Assembly (NCBI GenBank): GCA_026400755.1
Contig: JAPLOM010000022.1
Location: 1-61,829, forward strand
Length of the DNA: 61,829 bases
Direction: 5' to 3'
DNA from: Alphaproteobacteria bacterium
GTDB lineage: Bacteria; Pseudomonadota; Alphaproteobacteria; CADEGL01
The position numbers and the translations under genes were made by a program. Of this stretch, positions 15,421 to 27,278 are shown piece after piece (position 1 is the stretch's first letter; each line of letters starts with the position of its first letter). A model generated the notes under the pieces. That model was not told the DNA's origin and ran no database searches. It saw only the letters and a list, made by a program, of their open reading frames with translations.

Positions 15421-17281
15421 CGCCTGAGCTCCCGGCCACGGGCGTGCGCGGCTTGACCGATTCGCGCTCCTGGACCAGACGCATGACGTCGCGCGCGATG
15501 GGCGCGGCCACGCGCGAGCCGCCACCGCCATGCTCGACGATCACGGAACAGGCATAGCGCGGCGCATCGACCGGCGCGAAGCAGACGAACAGCGCATGGT
15601 CGCGCTGGTTCCACGGCAATTCCTCGTTCTTGAGCACGCCCGTGTCACGTTCGCGCTGGGTGATGCGGCGCACCTGGGACGTACCGGTCTTGCCGGCCAT
15701 GGCCCATTGGGGCTCGATGATGCGCGCGCCGTAGGCCGTGCCGCCCGGCACATTCACCACGCCGTCCATGCCCCGGAAAACCAATTCGAGCGAGGGTGTC
15801 GAGATGCCCAGCGGCTCGACGGCCGGAACAGGCGCCACCTCGTCCGGATCGATGCCCTTGATCCCACGCGTCAGACGCGGCTTCACGGAGAAACCGCCAT
15901 TGGCGATGCGCGCCGACATCACGGCCAACTGCAGAGGCGTGGCCAAGAGAAATCCCTGCCCGATGCCCGCGATCAATGATTCGCCCTGGTGCCAGGGCGC
16001 ACCGAACGTGGCGCGCTTCCACTCTTGGGTTGGCACCAGGCCGCGGCGTTCGCCCGGCAAGTCGATGCCGGTCAACTGGCCCAGACCGAAGCGCTTGGCC
16101 ATGGCCGCGATCCGGTCGACGCCGACGCGCCGCGCGGTCTCGTAGAAATAGACGTCGCAGGAATTGCGGAGCGCCCCTTCCATGTTGAGCGAGCCGTGGC
16201 CTTCCTTCTTCCAGCAGTGGAAGGTGCTGTCGCCGAACTGGTAGCTGCCGTCGCAGAAAACGGTGTTGGACGGGTTCGCCGTGCCCGCCTCCAACGCAGC
16301 CAAGGCCACCATCATCTTGAAGGTGGAGCCTGGGGCGTAGGTGCCGGCGATGCTCTTGTTGATCAGCGGGGCCTTGGGGTCGCGCATCAGCGCGCGCCAC
16401 TGCTCGCCCTTGATGCCTTCGGTGAAATGGTTGGGGTCGAAACCCGGCTTGGAAGTCATGACCAGAACCTCACCGGTCTTCACGTCCAGCACGACCACCG
16501 AGCCACTTTCCTCGCCCAAGCGTTCATAAGCGAAGCGCTGGGCCTCCAAATCGATCGCCAGCGCCACCTCGCGCCCCGGCTCGCCGTCCTCTCGGGACAG
16601 TTCGCGCACGACCCGTCCAACCGCATTGACCTCGACTTCCAAGGCGCCGGCCTCGCCGCGCAGCGCCAGATCGTGCTTTTTCTCGACGCCGTCCTTGCCG
16701 ACCGGGAAGTTGGGCAGGGTCAGCAGCGGATCGCCATCCTGGTCGGCCTCCGACGCCGCACCAACATAGCCAAGCGTGTGAGACAGCATGGGTCCGTAGG
16801 GATAGAAACGGCTGCGTCCCACTTCGATGGAAACGCCGGGCAGGTCGGGCGCGTTCACCTCCACCCGCGCCACGTCCTCCCAGGACAGGTTCTCGCGCAC
16901 CAGCAGCGGCATGAAACGCCGGCTGCGTTCGATCTCGCGCAGCAACCGCGCGCGTTCGGTGTCGCTCAGCTGCAGCACGACGGACAAGGCCTCGACGCTC
17001 GCGCGCGCCTTGCCGGCCTTCTCGGCCACCAGCATGACGCGGTAATTCTGCCGCGTGATGGCCAGGGGTTCGCCGAAACGGTCGACCAGGCGGCCGCGCT
17101 GCGGCGCCAAGAGCTGAAGATTGATGCGATTGTCGTCGGCCAGTGTGGCGTAGCGGTCGGCATCCATGACCTGGAGCTGATAGAGCCGGCCGGCGATCAC
17201 CGTCATCAGCACGACCTGACCGCCCAAAAGGATCGTCGCGCGGCGCGTGAAGGTCTTGTAGCGGTCTGCGTCGCCGCGCAT
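15410..17281 (-). CDS. mrdA: Penicillin-binding protein 2 (elongasome transpeptidase)
   Basis: Class B PBP of 623 residues that cross-links side-wall peptidoglycan together with RodA. It has a short cytoplasmic N-terminus, one transmembrane helix (ILLGGQVVLMTVIAGRLYQL, about 17-36), the pedestal domain, and a transpeptidase domain with SxxK as GSTFKMM (Ser at about 319), SxN-type SCD (about 378-380) and KTGTSQV (about 536-542). One base separates it from mreD and it overlaps rodA by 11 bases, so the operon is tightly coupled. It is inhibited by mecillinam-type beta-lactams in known homologues. Confidence 0.96.
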   Translation of the reverse strand: MRGDADRYKTFTRRATILLGGQVVLMTVIAGRLYQLQVMDADRYATLADDNRINLQLLAPQRGRLVDRFGEPLAITRQNYRVMLVAEKAGKARASVEALSVVLQLSDTERARLLREIERSRRFMPLLVRENLSWEDVARVEVNAPDLPGVSIEVGRSRFYPYGPMLSHTLGYVGAASEADQDGDPLLTLPNFPVGKDGVEKKHDLALRGEAGALEVEVNAVGRVVRELSREDGEPGREVALAIDLEAQRFAYERLGEESGSVVVLDVKTGEVLVMTSKPGFDPNHFTEGIKGEQWRALMRDPKAPLINKSIAGTYAPGSTFKMMVALAALEAGTANPSNTVFCDGSYQFGDSTFHCWKKEGHGSLNMEGALRNSCDVYFYETARRVGVDRIAAMAKRFGLGQLTGIDLPGERRGLVPTQEWKRATFGAPWHQGESLIAGIGQGFLLATPLQLAVMSARIANGGFSVKPRLTRGIKGIDPDEVAPVPAVEPLGISTPSLELVFRGMDGVVNVPGGTAYGARIIEPQWAMAGKTGTSQVRRITQRERDTGVLKNEELPWNQRDHALFVCFAPVDAPRYACSVIVEHGGGGSRVAAPIARDVMRLVQERESVKPRTPVAGSSGDAT

Positions 17282-17282
17282 G

Positions 17283-17798
17283 TCAGGCGTTCGCCAGGAA
17301 AGCGCGCTGCACGCGGATTAGAAGCCACGCGAGGCACGGATAGAGGACGAGGGTCAGCATGAGCTGAGTCACCGCCGGCGCCATGCGGATAGGCGCGTCA
17401 TAGAGCAGCGATGCCACCAGCCAGCTCACGATGCCCGCGCCCAGAAGGACCAGCATAAAGACGATCCAAACGACGGCGAAACCCTTGCCCGCGATCATGC
17501 GGCTGCGCGAGCGGATCAGGCTATGCACCAGCAGGAACAGAAGCGCGTTGAGGCCCAGTGGCGCCCCCGTCAGCACGTCTTCCAGGATGCCCACCAGGAA
17601 CACCGCACCGATTGGCATCAGGTCGGGCCGGTAGAGGGCCCAGTAGTAGATCGCCATCAATGGGATCAGCGGCACGATGCTGCGGTAGTCGGGCACGGGC
17701 AGCGGAATGGCGTTCAGGACGACCAGCATCACGGTGATGACAAACGGCGCCACGTGCCGGGCGGCACGGTCAAGCCGTTGCCAGAACGCGTTGTTCAT
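17283..17798 (-). CDS. mreD: Rod shape-determining protein MreD
   Basis: Inner-membrane protein of 171 residues with about five hydrophobic helices, usual for MreD, which links MreC/PBP2/RodA to the MreB scaffold. Sequence is poorly conserved in the family. The call rests on topology, length, the LVGILEDVLTGAPLGLNALLFLLVH stretch (about 70-94; the EDVLTG-type motif is typical), and position between mreC (4-base ATGA overlap) and mrdA. Confidence 0.92.
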   Translation of the reverse strand: MNNAFWQRLDRAARHVAPFVITVMLVVLNAIPLPVPDYRSIVPLIPLMAIYYWALYRPDLMPIGAVFLVGILEDVLTGAPLGLNALLFLLVHSLIRSRSRMIAGKGFAVVWIVFMLVLLGAGIVSWLVASLLYDAPIRMAPAVTQLMLTLVLYPCLAWLLIRVQRAFLANA

Positions 17799-18679
17799 GG
17801 CCGTGCGGGCGAGCGGGCCGTCACCGAGGGCAGCGGCGCGTCGGTGCCGAAATCGACGAGGCGCAGATACTCCAGGCGGTCGAAATTGACATAGGGCAAA
17901 ACCCGCACCTCGCCAGTCGCGACCGTGGCGATCACGCCCACGGGCAGGCCCGGCGGAAAGATACCGCCATGGCCCGAGGTGACGATGCGTTCACCCGGCT
18001 GTGGCGAAGCCTCGACGGGCAGGAAACGCAGTTTGGGGCGCTCGGAATTGTCGCCCATCAGGATGGCTGGATAGCGCGTCGATTCGATGATGATCGGAAT
18101 GCGCGAGTTGATGTCGGTCAAAAGGAGAACGCGCGCTGAACGGTGACCGACCTCGGTCACGCGGCCGACCAGGCCATTCCCATCGACGGCGGCCTGACCC
18201 TTGCGGACGCCCTGATCGTCGCCGACGTTCACGATCACGCTGCGGACATAGGCCGTGCTGGAATCCGAGATCACCCGCGCCGAGACGAACTGGCGGGACG
18301 ACGGCGGCACATAGTTCAACATCTCGCGCAGGGACTTGGTTTCAGCCTCCAAATCCCGGGCGATCTGCTGCCAGCCGCGCAGACGCTCGTTCTCTTCCCT
18401 GAGGCGGTCGTTCTCGGAGCGCAGCGCGGCCGTCTCGTGAACGTATTGGACCATGTCCCGTAAGGTCGCCGCCGGACGCGACAGGGCGTCGAGCACAGGC
18501 GCGAAGCCGTCGGTGATCGTGGTGCGGATGCGTTCGGCGAACTGGGCGTCGGCGCGGCCCAGGATGATCATGCCGGCGGAAAGGAACAGCAACGCCAAGA
18601 AGGCGAACCGCGGGGCCGCGGCGCGCACGGGTGTCGCGAATCGGATAATCGATCCGGCCCGGTATCTCACGCTTGGCAT
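17795..18679 (-). CDS. mreC: Rod shape-determining protein MreC
   Basis: Bitopic protein of 294 residues: one N-terminal transmembrane helix (FAFLALLFLSAGMIIL, about 25-40), a coiled coil (about 70-105, ALRSENDRLREENERLRGW) and a periplasmic beta-domain with the family segments GLVGRVTEVGHRSARVLLLTD (about 160-180) and VTSGHGGIFPPGLPVG (about 228-243). MreC activates PBP2-RodA. It overlaps mreD by 4 bases and follows mreB by 40 bases in the same operon. Confidence 0.95.
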   Translation of the reverse strand: MPSVRYRAGSIIRFATPVRAAAPRFAFLALLFLSAGMIILGRADAQFAERIRTTITDGFAPVLDALSRPAATLRDMVQYVHETAALRSENDRLREENERLRGWQQIARDLEAETKSLREMLNYVPPSSRQFVSARVISDSSTAYVRSVIVNVGDDQGVRKGQAAVDGNGLVGRVTEVGHRSARVLLLTDINSRIPIIIESTRYPAILMGDNSERPKLRFLPVEASPQPGERIVTSGHGGIFPPGLPVGVIATVATGEVRVLPYVNFDRLEYLRLVDFGTDAPLPSVTARSPARP

Positions 18680-18719
18680 CTCCCTCGCGGCGCCACCCGC
18701 CGGCGGCGTTCAGCGTTCG

Positions 18720-19760
<1,041 letters not shown>

Positions 19761-19811
19761 CTATTCTTCACATCCTGTAGAAATCGGTTGAACCCCCATC
19801 GACACGGCTGC

Positions 19812-19843
19812 GCCGTCCGACCGGTTTCACCCGGCCGGACGGC
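19812..19843 (-). terminator. Hairpin terminator after leuA
   Basis: GCCGTCCG-A-CCGG / CCGG-C-CGGACGGC stem with one mismatch and a 6-base loop, starting 9 bases past the leuA stop. There is no U-run, so it may act with Rho or simply protect the 3' end. Confidence 0.5.
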
Positions 19844-19852
19844 GCGCCATGG

Positions 19853-21409
<1,557 letters not shown>

Positions 21410-21462
21410 CGTTCTAGTCCCTTCAAAGACTTTAGGTGGACGACATCCTTCGAGAGTCATCT

Positions 21463-21506
21463 CCCCTGAACGGCCGCAGTCGAAATGATCGACGGCGGTT
21501 CAGGGG
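21463..21506 (-). promoter_or_regulatory. leuA attenuator/antiterminator hairpin
   Basis: Outer stem CCCCTGAAC / GTTCAGGGG (9 bp) with an inner GTCG/CGAC helix and 7-base loop. It begins at the leader peptide's stop codon, so a ribosome finishing or stalling in the leader would change its folding. There is no terminal U-run, so it may act as the pause or antiterminator arm rather than the terminator itself. Confidence 0.5.
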
Positions 21507-21586
21507 CACCTAAGTCGAAGGGCGAGACGGCCGAGCAGAATGGACGACAGCGCGACCGTGCGGGCGCAACGGATCGCCGGAGCCAT
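21500..21586 (-). CDS. Leucine-rich leader peptide of leuA (LeuL-type)
   Basis: Leader ORF of 28 codons, ending in the run SSILLGRLALRLRCP with six leucines among its last 17 residues, about 90 bases before leuA. Its ATG sits in the loop of a small perfect hairpin (GGAGCC-TGAT-GGCTCC, 21579-21594) that also contains its GGAG ribosome site. Its stop overlaps the base of the attenuator hairpin. This is the classic arrangement of translational attenuation by leucyl-tRNA supply. An in-frame ATG at 21631 would give 43 residues but has a poorer ribosome site. Confidence 0.6.
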   Translation of the reverse strand: MAPAIRCARTVALSSILLGRLALRLRCP

Positions 21587-21770
21587 CAGGCTCCGCTCCG
21601 AAGACACCACGCTCAACGCTCCGCCGCGCATTTTTGGCCACCAACTCCGCAATCTAGCCACTGGATCGACGCCTAAAGCCCTGAAATTAGGGCTTAAAGA
21701 CGCATCTTTACACTCGCAAGATTTACGCCCAATCAGCCCTCCCCCGCAACGGTTTTATGGAGAATGGCCG

Positions 21771-21796
21771 TAAAAAGCGGCCAAATTCAGGCCGCT
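21771..21796 (-). terminator. Rho-independent terminator after ilvC
   Basis: AGCGGCC / GGCCGCT stem with loop TGAATTT, followed on the minus strand by TTTTTA. It lies about 70 bases after the ilvC stop and before the leuA leader promoter region. Confidence 0.75.
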
Positions 21797-21867
21797 AGAG
21801 GGGTTGTTGGGAGGCGCCCTGTGACCCGGGAGGGGCCAGCGCCTGTGGCTGCCCCCTCCCGTAGCCC

Positions 21868-22926
<1,059 letters not shown>

Positions 22927-23439
22927 CTAGAGAGGCTTGGGGCCGCGCGCAATGGCGACGACGCCGGTGCGCGAGACATCCACGAGCCCCAGGGGCCGCA
23001 TGAGGTTGATGAAGGCGTCGAGTTTCTCGGTCGAGCCGGTGACTTCGAACACGAAGGATTCAATCGTGGAATCGACCACGCGCGCGCGGAACACATCAGC
23101 GATGCGCAGCGATTCCACGCGCTTCTCGCCGGTGCCCGCGACCTTGACCAAGATCAGCTCGCGCTCGATATGCGGCCCCTCGACCGTCAAGTCGCTGACC
23201 TTATGCACGGGCACCAGGCGCGAAAGCTGGGCCTTGATCTGCTCGATCACCATGGGCGTGCCGGAGGTGACGACCGTGATGCGCGACAGGCGCTCGGCAG
23301 CGTCCACCTCGGCGACCGTCAGACTCTCGATGTTGTAGCCGCGGCCGGAAAACAGGCCGACGACACGCGCAAGGATGCCCGGCTCGTTGTCCACGAGCAC
23401 GGCGATGGTGTGCCGCTCCACGGTTTGCGTCTGTGCCAC
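22927..23439 (-). CDS. ilvN: Acetolactate synthase small (regulatory) subunit
   Basis: Regulatory subunit of 170 residues (long, IlvH-type form). An N-terminal ACT domain (HTIAVLVDNEPGILARVVGLFSGRGYNIESL, about 10-40) binds valine for feedback inhibition, and the C-terminal domain activates IlvB. It follows ilvB by 73 bases, a gap that holds a perfect 8-bp hairpin (23485-23505) which may set relative expression of the two subunits. Confidence 0.96.
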   Translation of the reverse strand: MAQTQTVERHTIAVLVDNEPGILARVVGLFSGRGYNIESLTVAEVDAAERLSRITVVTSGTPMVIEQIKAQLSRLVPVHKVSDLTVEGPHIERELILVKVAGTGEKRVESLRIADVFRARVVDSTIESFVFEVTGSTEKLDAFINLMRPLGLVDVSRTGVVAIARGPKPL

Positions 23440-23512
23440 GTTAAGTCCCCCGTCCGTCTTGAATCGGTGCCGCCGTTCCGTCCCGCCCGGCGCATGCCGC
23501 CGGGCACACAGA

Positions 23513-25285
23513 TCAGACCAGCACCATCCCCTCTTCCGACACCGACTTGTCGGCGGGCTTGCCGGATTCGTCGCCCGGGCCCAGAAGCATGTCGTTGTGG
23601 GCCGCGCCCGACGGGATCATGGGGAAGCAGTTTTCGGTCTTATCGACCAGGATGTCGGCGATGACGGCCTTGTCGGTGGCCAGCATCTCCTTGATCACGC
23701 CGTCCAGCTCGTCGGGCTTGCTCGCGCGCAGGCCGACGGCGCCGAACGCCTCGGCCAGCTTCACGAAATCGGGCAGCGATTCCATGTAGCTTTCGGAATA
23801 GCGGCCGCCATGCAGCAGCTCCTGCCACTGGCGCACCATGCCCATGTACTCGTTGTTCAGGATGAAGACCTTCACCGGTAGGCGGTATTGCGCGATGGTC
23901 GACATCTCCTGGATGTTCATCAGGATCGACGCCTCGCCCGCCACGTCGATGACAAGCGCCTTGGGGTGCGCGATCTGCACACCCATGGCCGCCGGCAAGC
24001 CGTAGCCCATGGTGCCCAGGCCGCCCGAGGTCATCCAGCGATTCGGCTCCTCGAACTTTAGATACTGGGCCGCCCACATCTGATGCTGGCCCACTTCGGT
24101 CGTGATGTAGTGGTCGCGATCCTTGATGGCTTCGTAGAGGCGCTGCAGCGCGTATTGCGGCTTGATCACGTCCTTGCCCGGCTTGTACTTCAGGCAATCG
24201 CGCGCACGCCACTGGTCGATCTGCGTCCACCAGGCCTTATGGGCCTTCTGGTCGATCTTCGGCTGCTTGGCCTTCCACACCTTGATCAGGTCTTCCAGCA
24301 CATGGCCGGCGTCGCCCACGATCGGCAGGTCCACGGCCACGTTCTTGTTGATCGAGGACTGGTCGATATCGATGTGGATCTTCTTCGAGTTCGGCGAAAA
24401 GGCATTGAGGCGCCCGGTCACGCGGTCGTCGAAGCGCGCGCCCACGTTGATGAGCAGGTCGGCGCCGTGCATAGCCAGGTTGGCCTCGTAGGTGCCGTGC
24501 ATGCCCAGCATGCCGAGGAACTGCGGATCGCTGGCCGGAAAGGCGCCCAGGCCCATCAGCGTCAGCGTGCAGGGGAAACCGGTCAGATGCACGAGCTGGC
24601 CCAGCAGCTTGGACGCCGCAGGGCCCGAATTCACCACGCCGCCGCCGCAATAGAAGACCGGACGCTTGGCCTTCATCATCATCTCGACGGCGGCTTCGAT
24701 TTTCCTGAGGTCGCCCTTCACCTGCGGCTTGTAGCTGCGATGCTTCACGCGCTCGGGCGGCACGTACGAGGCCGCGCCGACCAGGATGTCCTTGGGCAGG
24801 TCGATCACCACGGGACCGGGCCGGCCGCTGCGCGCGACGTAGAACGCCTCGTGCATCACGCGCGCGAGATCCTTTGGATCCTTCACCAGATAATTGTGCT
24901 TGGTGCAGGGCCGCGTGATGCCGGTCGTGTCGGCTTCCTGGAACGCGTCGTTGCCGATCAGGTGCGTCGGCACTTGGCCGGTCAGACAGACGATCGGAAT
25001 GCTGTCCATCAGCGCATCGGTCAGGCCGGTGACGGCGTTGGTGGCGCCGGGACCCGAGGTCACCAGCACCACGCCCACCTTGCCGGTCGAGCGCGCATAG
25101 CCTTCGGCCGCGTGCACGGCGCCGCCTTCCTGGCGCACCAGGATGTGGCGCAGCGAGTTCTGCTTGAACATGGCGTCGTAAAGCGGAAGGACGGCGCCGC
25201 CGGGATAGCCAAAGATAACCTCGACGCCCTGGTCCACCAGTGCCTTGAGGATCACTTCCGAACCGGTCATGGGCTGATCGGCCAT
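23513..25285 (-). CDS. ilvB: Acetolactate synthase large (catalytic) subunit
   Basis: ThDP enzyme of 590 residues that condenses two pyruvates, or pyruvate with 2-oxobutyrate. The ThDP-activating Glu lies in VRQEGGAVHAAEGYARSTG (about 50-68), an FAD-domain follows, and the C-terminal ThDP/Mg motif reads VAGEASILMNIQEMST...ILNNEYMGMVRQWQ. The usual GD[GA] aspartate is Glu (GAG codon) here. The ATG at 25285 follows GGGAGAAGCGTC; an upstream ATG at 25321 is disfavoured. A promoter-like element overlaps the end of miaA. The gene begins the ilvBNC operon. Confidence 0.96.
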   Translation of the reverse strand: MADQPMTGSEVILKALVDQGVEVIFGYPGGAVLPLYDAMFKQNSLRHILVRQEGGAVHAAEGYARSTGKVGVVLVTSGPGATNAVTGLTDALMDSIPIVCLTGQVPTHLIGNDAFQEADTTGITRPCTKHNYLVKDPKDLARVMHEAFYVARSGRPGPVVIDLPKDILVGAASYVPPERVKHRSYKPQVKGDLRKIEAAVEMMMKAKRPVFYCGGGVVNSGPAASKLLGQLVHLTGFPCTLTLMGLGAFPASDPQFLGMLGMHGTYEANLAMHGADLLINVGARFDDRVTGRLNAFSPNSKKIHIDIDQSSINKNVAVDLPIVGDAGHVLEDLIKVWKAKQPKIDQKAHKAWWTQIDQWRARDCLKYKPGKDVIKPQYALQRLYEAIKDRDHYITTEVGQHQMWAAQYLKFEEPNRWMTSGGLGTMGYGLPAAMGVQIAHPKALVIDVAGEASILMNIQEMSTIAQYRLPVKVFILNNEYMGMVRQWQELLHGGRYSESYMESLPDFVKLAEAFGAVGLRASKPDELDGVIKEMLATDKAVIADILVDKTENCFPMIPSGAAHNDMLLGPGDESGKPADKSVSEEGMVLV

Positions 25286-25380
25286 GACGCTTCTCCCAAC
25301 TAAAAAGACGCTCACGCCCATTCCCGATCCCTGCTGGAATCGGGCGGGTCGCAGCCGCGGCCATCCGCGTATAGCCAGAA

Positions 25381-25409
25381 AACCTAGTGAATCAGGGGAG
25401 ATAGGTCAA
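25381..25409 (-). promoter_or_regulatory. Candidate promoter of ilvBNC
   Basis: Minus-strand TTGACC (25404-25409) and TAGGTT (25381-25386) are spaced 17 bases apart, about 95 bases upstream of ilvB and overlapping the miaA stop. A 9-bp hairpin (CCCGATTCC/GGGATCGGG) lies between it and ilvB. Confidence 0.4.
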
Positions 25410-26317
25410 CAGTCGGGGGCCAAAAGCCGCGTCGCGGCGGCCGAATCCGGACGTTCCAGGACCAGGTCCGGTGCGAGCTGGTGCCGGAACCAGGTGGTCT
25501 GGCGCTTGGCATAGTTGCGGGTGGCCTGGCGCGCCTTCTCTTCCGCTTGCTCCAGGGTCCACTCACCAGCCAGGTGCCGCGCCAATTCGCGGACGCCGAG
25601 CGATTTTAGCGCCGGCAGGGCTGGATCGAGGCCAAAAGCCAAGAGCGCCCGCACCTCGTCGAGGGCGCCCGCTGTCACCATGGCGCCGAAGCGTGCGTCG
25701 CACGCCGCGTAAAGCGCGTCGCGCGGCGGCATGAGCAAGATGGTGCGATAGACGTGAGCGCCCGTCCCCGCGCCACCCGCGCGCTGCCATTCGGGTAGCG
25801 TGCGGCCGGTGGCCTCGACCACCTCCCACGCGCGCACCAAGCGCTGCGTATCGCCCGCGGCCAGCCGCGCGGCGCTTTCAGGATCGCGCCGCGCGAGCTC
25901 GGCGCGGAACGCCTCGCCGCCAAGGTCGCGTTGACGCGCGCGCGCCGCCTCGCGCACTTCTTGCGGAATCGGCGGGATTTCGGCGAGCCCACTAAACAGC
26001 GCCCTCAGATAGAGCCCAGTGCCGCCGACAAGGATCGGCAGACGCCCCTGGCTGCGCGCTTCTTCGATCGCCGCGAGGGCAAGCACGCGCCAGCGCGCGG
26101 CTGAGCAAGGTTCGGCGGCCGAGAGAACGCCGTAGAGGCGGTGTGGCGCGCGCGCCATCTCCGCCGCGCCCGGACGCGCGGTCAGAATGCGCAATTCGCG
26201 ATAGACCTGCATGGAGTCGGCGTTGATGACGGTGCCGCGCCGCGCGGCCGCTAAATCGAGCGCCAGGCGCGACTTGCCGCTGGCGGTCGGGCCGGCGATG
26301 ACGAGAACGGGCGTCAT
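25406..26317 (-). CDS. miaA: tRNA dimethylallyltransferase
   Basis: Adds a dimethylallyl group to A37 of tRNAs reading UNN codons (303 residues, usual length). It has a P-loop VIAGPTASGKSRLALDLA (about 5-22), the N-terminal INADSMQVYRELRILTARP (about 30-48), the VGGTGLYLRALFSGLAEIP segment (about 96-114) and the C-terminal RQTTWFRHQ (about 272-280). It is divergent from serB across 60 bases, an arrangement common in alphaproteobacteria, and lies just upstream of ilvB on the same strand. Confidence 0.96.
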   Translation of the reverse strand: MTPVLVIAGPTASGKSRLALDLAAARRGTVINADSMQVYRELRILTARPGAAEMARAPHRLYGVLSAAEPCSAARWRVLALAAIEEARSQGRLPILVGGTGLYLRALFSGLAEIPPIPQEVREAARARQRDLGGEAFRAELARRDPESAARLAAGDTQRLVRAWEVVEATGRTLPEWQRAGGAGTGAHVYRTILLMPPRDALYAACDARFGAMVTAGALDEVRALLAFGLDPALPALKSLGVRELARHLAGEWTLEQAEEKARQATRNYAKRQTTWFRHQLAPDLVLERPDSAAATRLLAPDC

Positions 26318-26377
26318 GCCCTTGCCAGACGCAGCGATCCGACCTTATCTGCGCGCGCGAAACGGTTGGAACCCAAC

Positions 26378-27274
26378 ATGACGTCCGTCTTGACCCTCAT
26401 CGCCGGCATGACCGGCCCCGCGCTCGATCATAGCATCGCCGAGCAAGCGCGCGTGGCGTTGACAGATTGCGGCGCGGACGTAGGCGCGCCCGATTGGTTG
26501 GCGCCCGGTGCCGCCTGCGACATTCCTTATACAGGCGCAGCGCCCGAAGCGGCGCAGGCCGCCGTGCGCGCGCGCCTCGGCGCCCTTCCCATCGACCTGG
26601 CCGCGCAGCCCGCCGCCGGCCGGCGCAAGCGGCTGTTCGTGGCCGACATGGATTCGACCATGATCACCGGCGAATCGCTCGACGAGCTGGCGGCCTATGC
26701 GGGGGTGAAGGACGAGGTGGCCGCGCTGACGGTGCGCGCCATGAACGGCGAGATCGACTATCGCAGCTCCTTGCGCGCGCGCGTGGCCATGCTGAAGGGC
26801 CTGAAGCTGTCGACCATGGAAGAGGTGGCGGCCCGCATCGAGGCCACACAGGGCGCGCGGGCCCTCGTGCAAACCATGCGGAAGCACGGCGCGTATACGC
26901 TTTTGGTCACCAGCGGCTTCCGCTTCTTTAGCAGCCGCGTGCGCGATACGCTGGGCTTCCACGGCGACATCTCCAATCAACTGGAGATGGATGGCGATAG
27001 CCTGACCGGCGCGGTGGTGGAGCCGATCCTCAACCGCGACGGCAAGCGCGAGACGCTGGAGCGCACGGCCGCCGAGCGCGGCATTCCGCTGGAAGCAGCG
27101 TTGGCCGTGGGCGACGGGGCCAACGACCTCGACATGCTAGCACGGGCGGGGCTTGGCGTGGCTTTCCGGGCCAAGCCGGTCGTGGCCACCGCCGCACGGG
27201 TGCGCGTGGATCACGCGGACCTGACCGCCCTTCTCTATTTGCAGGGCTACCGGCGCGACGAATTCGCCGGCTGA
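26378..27274 (+). CDS. serB: Phosphoserine phosphatase
   Basis: Last step of serine synthesis: dephosphorylates O-phosphoserine (298 residues). An N-terminal divergent ACT-like domain is followed by a HAD core: motif I ADMDSTMITGES (about 89-100, nucleophile the first Asp), motif II LVTSGFRFF (about 178-186), and motif III VGDGANDLDML (about 245-255). I used the ATG at 26378 rather than the TTG 12 bases earlier. It converges with the protease gene with 4 bases between stops. Confidence 0.95.
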   Translation: MTSVLTLIAGMTGPALDHSIAEQARVALTDCGADVGAPDWLAPGAACDIPYTGAAPEAAQAAVRARLGALPIDLAAQPAAGRRKRLFVADMDSTMITGESLDELAAYAGVKDEVAALTVRAMNGEIDYRSSLRARVAMLKGLKLSTMEEVAARIEATQGARALVQTMRKHGAYTLLVTSGFRFFSSRVRDTLGFHGDISNQLEMDGDSLTGAVVEPILNRDGKRETLERTAAERGIPLEAALAVGDGANDLDMLARAGLGVAFRAKPVVATAARVRVDHADLTALLYLQGYRRDEFAG

Positions 27275-27278
27275 GGCT

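Noticed and set aside
15989-17362. 457-codon plus-strand frame across mrdA
   Set aside because: Antisense shadow of the PBP2 gene, without a ribosome site.
24083-25303. Long open frame antisense to ilvB
   Set aside because: It is the high-GC shadow of ilvB, with His/Asp/Arg-biased composition and no fold signature.
25286-25380. Ile/Val leader peptide upstream of ilvB
   Set aside because: The only short frames there are Arg/Ala/Gly-rich and have no Ile, Val or Leu codon run; the hairpin alone is not enough.
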